A stretch of 46,842 nt of DNA from Pseudomonadota bacterium (GTDB taxonomy: Bacteria > Pseudomonadota > Gammaproteobacteria > Burkholderiales > Casimicrobiaceae): assembly GCA_018241765.1 (NCBI GenBank), contig JAFEDD010000022.1, forward strand, positions 1-46,842. The letters run 5' to 3'. Positions 45,509-46,842 of this stretch are shown piece after piece. Position 1 is the stretch's first letter. Every line of letters starts with the position of its first letter. The position numbers and the translations under genes were made by a program. The notes below the pieces were generated by a model. That model searched no databases, had not been told where the DNA came from, and worked only from the letters and a program-made list of their open reading frames with translations.

Positions 45509-46513
45509 TCAGTTCCTCCGCGTGCCACCCGAGACACCGTCTGTGCGCTCAATGCGCACCACGTCGCCCTTGTCGCCGCCCAGGCGCAATTCGGCCGCGC
45601 CGAACAGCCGATCCACGATGTAGTACGGCGAGCGGAAACGGTAGTTCACCAGTTGTCCGTCACCCTGCGCGCCGATGACAAACAGCGGCGGCAGCTCGCC
45701 TTGTGCGATGCCGGCGGGGAACTGGATGTAGACCTTCTCGCCATCGTCGAAGGCGCGCAGCGGCTTCCACGGCGGATTGCTGCCGCTGACCGCGTAGCGG
45801 AAACGGATCTTCTCCAGCGACAGGCCGCTATCGACCGGCGCGGCGGCGCTGGCCGCCTGCGACTGGCGCTGCAGGGCCAGCATCTTGTCCTTCGGGTACT
45901 CCCAGGACACCGATGCCATCCATGTCTTCTCGGTCGAAGTCAGTTCCAGCAGGTACGTCCTGCGGCTGGTGGTGATGACCAGATTGGTCTTCAGGCCCGA
46001 GCGGATCGGCTTGACCATCACGTTGACGCGCAGCGCATCGCCGCTGCCGCTCGATGTATCACCCACGATCCAGCGCACGGTATCGCCCGCCGCCACCGTC
46101 ACCAGTTCCTCGCCTGGCTGGAGCGCGATCACGGTCACGCGGCCCACGGCCGCGTAGACCTGGTACAGCGCGCCATCGGTGAAGGGCCAGACCTGAATCG
46201 CGTTGACATAGCCCTCGCGCGTAGGCGCAATGCGCGCTTCGGCATTGGCGCGCGAAACGCGCACGGTTTCATCGGCAGGTTCTGCGGCGGGCTTGGCATC
46301 CGGCACAGGCTTCATCTGCGCCGGCATCGGCAGCACCTGCGATACGGCTACTACCTCCACGGGCACAGGCGGCTCCGGCAGCGGCTGGGCCTGCACCGGC
46401 TCATCGAGCGAAATGGTCGGCGGCGGCTTGCCCTGCGTGGCGCAGCCAGAGAACAGCACCGTCGAAGCTAACAGCGCCACCGGCAAGGCAGATTTACAGA
46501 AAAGATCATTCAT
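45509..46513 (-). CDS. trbG: Conjugal transfer protein TrbG (VirB9 family)
   Basis: TrbG is the VirB9-like component of the outer-membrane core of the transfer apparatus. The 334-residue product starts with a lipoprotein signal peptide ending in LFSGC (Cys24). A Pro-rich stretch and the VirB9 domain (VYAAVGRVTVIALQPGEELV, GDTVRWIVGDTSSGSG, TYLLELTSTEKTWMASVSW) follow, with the C-terminal FVIGAQGDGQLVNYRF. Its start overlaps the stop of trbF by four bases (ATGA). Confidence 0.94.
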   Translation of the reverse strand: MNDLFCKSALPVALLASTVLFSGCATQGKPPPTISLDEPVQAQPLPEPPVPVEVVAVSQVLPMPAQMKPVPDAKPAAEPADETVRVSRANAEARIAPTREGYVNAIQVWPFTDGALYQVYAAVGRVTVIALQPGEELVTVAAGDTVRWIVGDTSSGSGDALRVNVMVKPIRSGLKTNLVITTSRRTYLLELTSTEKTWMASVSWEYPKDKMLALQRQSQAASAAAPVDSGLSLEKIRFRYAVSGSNPPWKPLRAFDDGEKVYIQFPAGIAQGELPPLFVIGAQGDGQLVNYRFRSPYYIVDRLFGAAELRLGGDKGDVVRIERTDGVSGGTRRN

Positions 46514-46842
46514 GGTTTTGCTCCTTCATTCGCTTCCAGTTCGCGGCTCCACGACAGGCCGTTGACGTAGATGCCCAGAGGGTTCTTGCGCAGGCGCTGC
46601 TCGGTGCGCGGGGCTTGCAGCACCGTGGAAATCACTGCGTTCCAGCGTTCAGTGCGATCCAGCACGCCATTGACGAAGCGCGTCTCCGTCCAGCGCACGT
46701 TGAAAGACGTGTCGCTGGCGCGGGTTACGCTGGTGATCTGCACCGTCACCGACTCCTTGCCGATGCGCGCGAACGGATCGGTCACGCGGGCGTACTCGTT
46801 GAGCACCACGGCGCCCTTGTCGGTCGTGTAGTCGTAGGCATC
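46510..46842 (-). CDS. trbF: Conjugal transfer protein TrbF (VirB8 family), 5' partial
   Basis: TrbF is the VirB8-like inner-membrane assembly factor of the mating-pair apparatus. Only the C-terminal 110 residues are in the window. The visible part has VLNEYARVTDPFARIGKESV, WTETRFVNGVLDRTERWNAV and NPLGIYVNGLSWSREL, a family C-terminus. The frame is open to the window end, so the GTG at 46809 is not the true start. It precedes trbG in the standard trbF-trbG-trbI order. Confidence 0.9.
   Translation of the reverse strand, partial: DAYDYTTDKGAVVLNEYARVTDPFARIGKESVTVQITSVTRASDTSFNVRWTETRFVNGVLDRTERWNAVISTVLQAPRTEQRLRKNPLGIYVNGLSWSRELEANEGAKP

Larger units (their letters stand above)
43984..46842. 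mobile_element. End of an integrated conjugative element (trb type)
   Basis: Immediately after the intron-bearing tRNA-Leu gene, the content changes from housekeeping genes to a DUF2274-trbI-trbG-trbF module on the minus strand. This is the end of a Tn4371-like or related trb-type ICE; in such elements the trb operon ends with trbI and a small DUF2274 gene near the attachment site. The junction probably lies at or just beyond the tRNA 3' end. The integrase, the other end and the second attachment repeat are outside the window, so the exact boundary is not determined. Confidence 0.78.

Overview
The window reads as GC-rich chromosomal DNA of a betaproteobacterium (Burkholderiales/Rhodocyclales grade), ending in the trb conjugation module of an integrated element. 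The lineage call rests on gene order: bamB-der-hfq-hflX-hflK-hflC, sdhCDAB-sdhE-gltA-odhABL with a GntR gene and mdh, prpB/prpC/acnD/prpF, and yceD-rpmF-plsX-fabH-fabD. These are betaproteobacterial arrangements, and the proteins look like betaproteobacterial family members. The species cannot be named from sequence alone.

Layout. 1-6668 (+): outer-membrane assembly lipoprotein BamB (5' cut by the window), GTPase Der, Hfq, GTPase HflX, the HflK/HflC membrane complex and a DUF2065 protein. 6669-6829: first copy of a palindromic intergenic repeat. 6830-18806 (-): one long TCA block read from sdhC towards lpdA (sdhC, sdhD, sdhA, sdhB, sdhE, gltA, odhA, odhB, lpdA), followed by zapE. 18916-19701 (-): a GntR/UTRA regulator, with a perfect 12-bp palindrome between it and the divergent mdh promoter. 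19995-29109 (+): mdh and the 2-methylcitrate (propionate) genes prpB, prpC, acnD and prpF, interrupted by an AT-richer J-domain gene and a small unknown gene. 29158-29961 (-): mscL and a PII protein gene.

30100-37822 (-): a tightly overlapping seven-gene operon (FAD monooxygenase/OYE-reductase fusion, SDR, MarR, enoyl-CoA hydratase, acyl-CoA dehydrogenase, aryl-CoA ligase, RidA). It fits aerobic CoA-thioester breakdown of 2-aminobenzoate or a close relative, and an inverted repeat overlaps its promoter. 37962-41942 (-): fabD, fabH, plsX, rpmF, yceD, with a third copy of the palindromic repeat between fabD and fabH. 42088-43394 (+): a Maf-family pyrophosphatase and an RsmI-like methyltransferase.

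43470-43983: a broken 5' half of tRNA-Leu(UAA), followed by an intact tRNA-Leu(UAA) gene whose anticodon is split by a 227-nt group I intron. Immediately beyond lies a conjugative element (DUF2274, trbI, trbG, trbF), which runs off the window.

The most noteworthy items are the intron-containing tRNA-Leu(UAA) at the element junction with a truncated relative beside it; the three-copy ~120-bp palindromic repeat whose end forms the ribosome binding site of prpB and fabD; the aryl-CoA operon with its operator; and the foreign-looking J-domain gene inside the methylcitrate locus.
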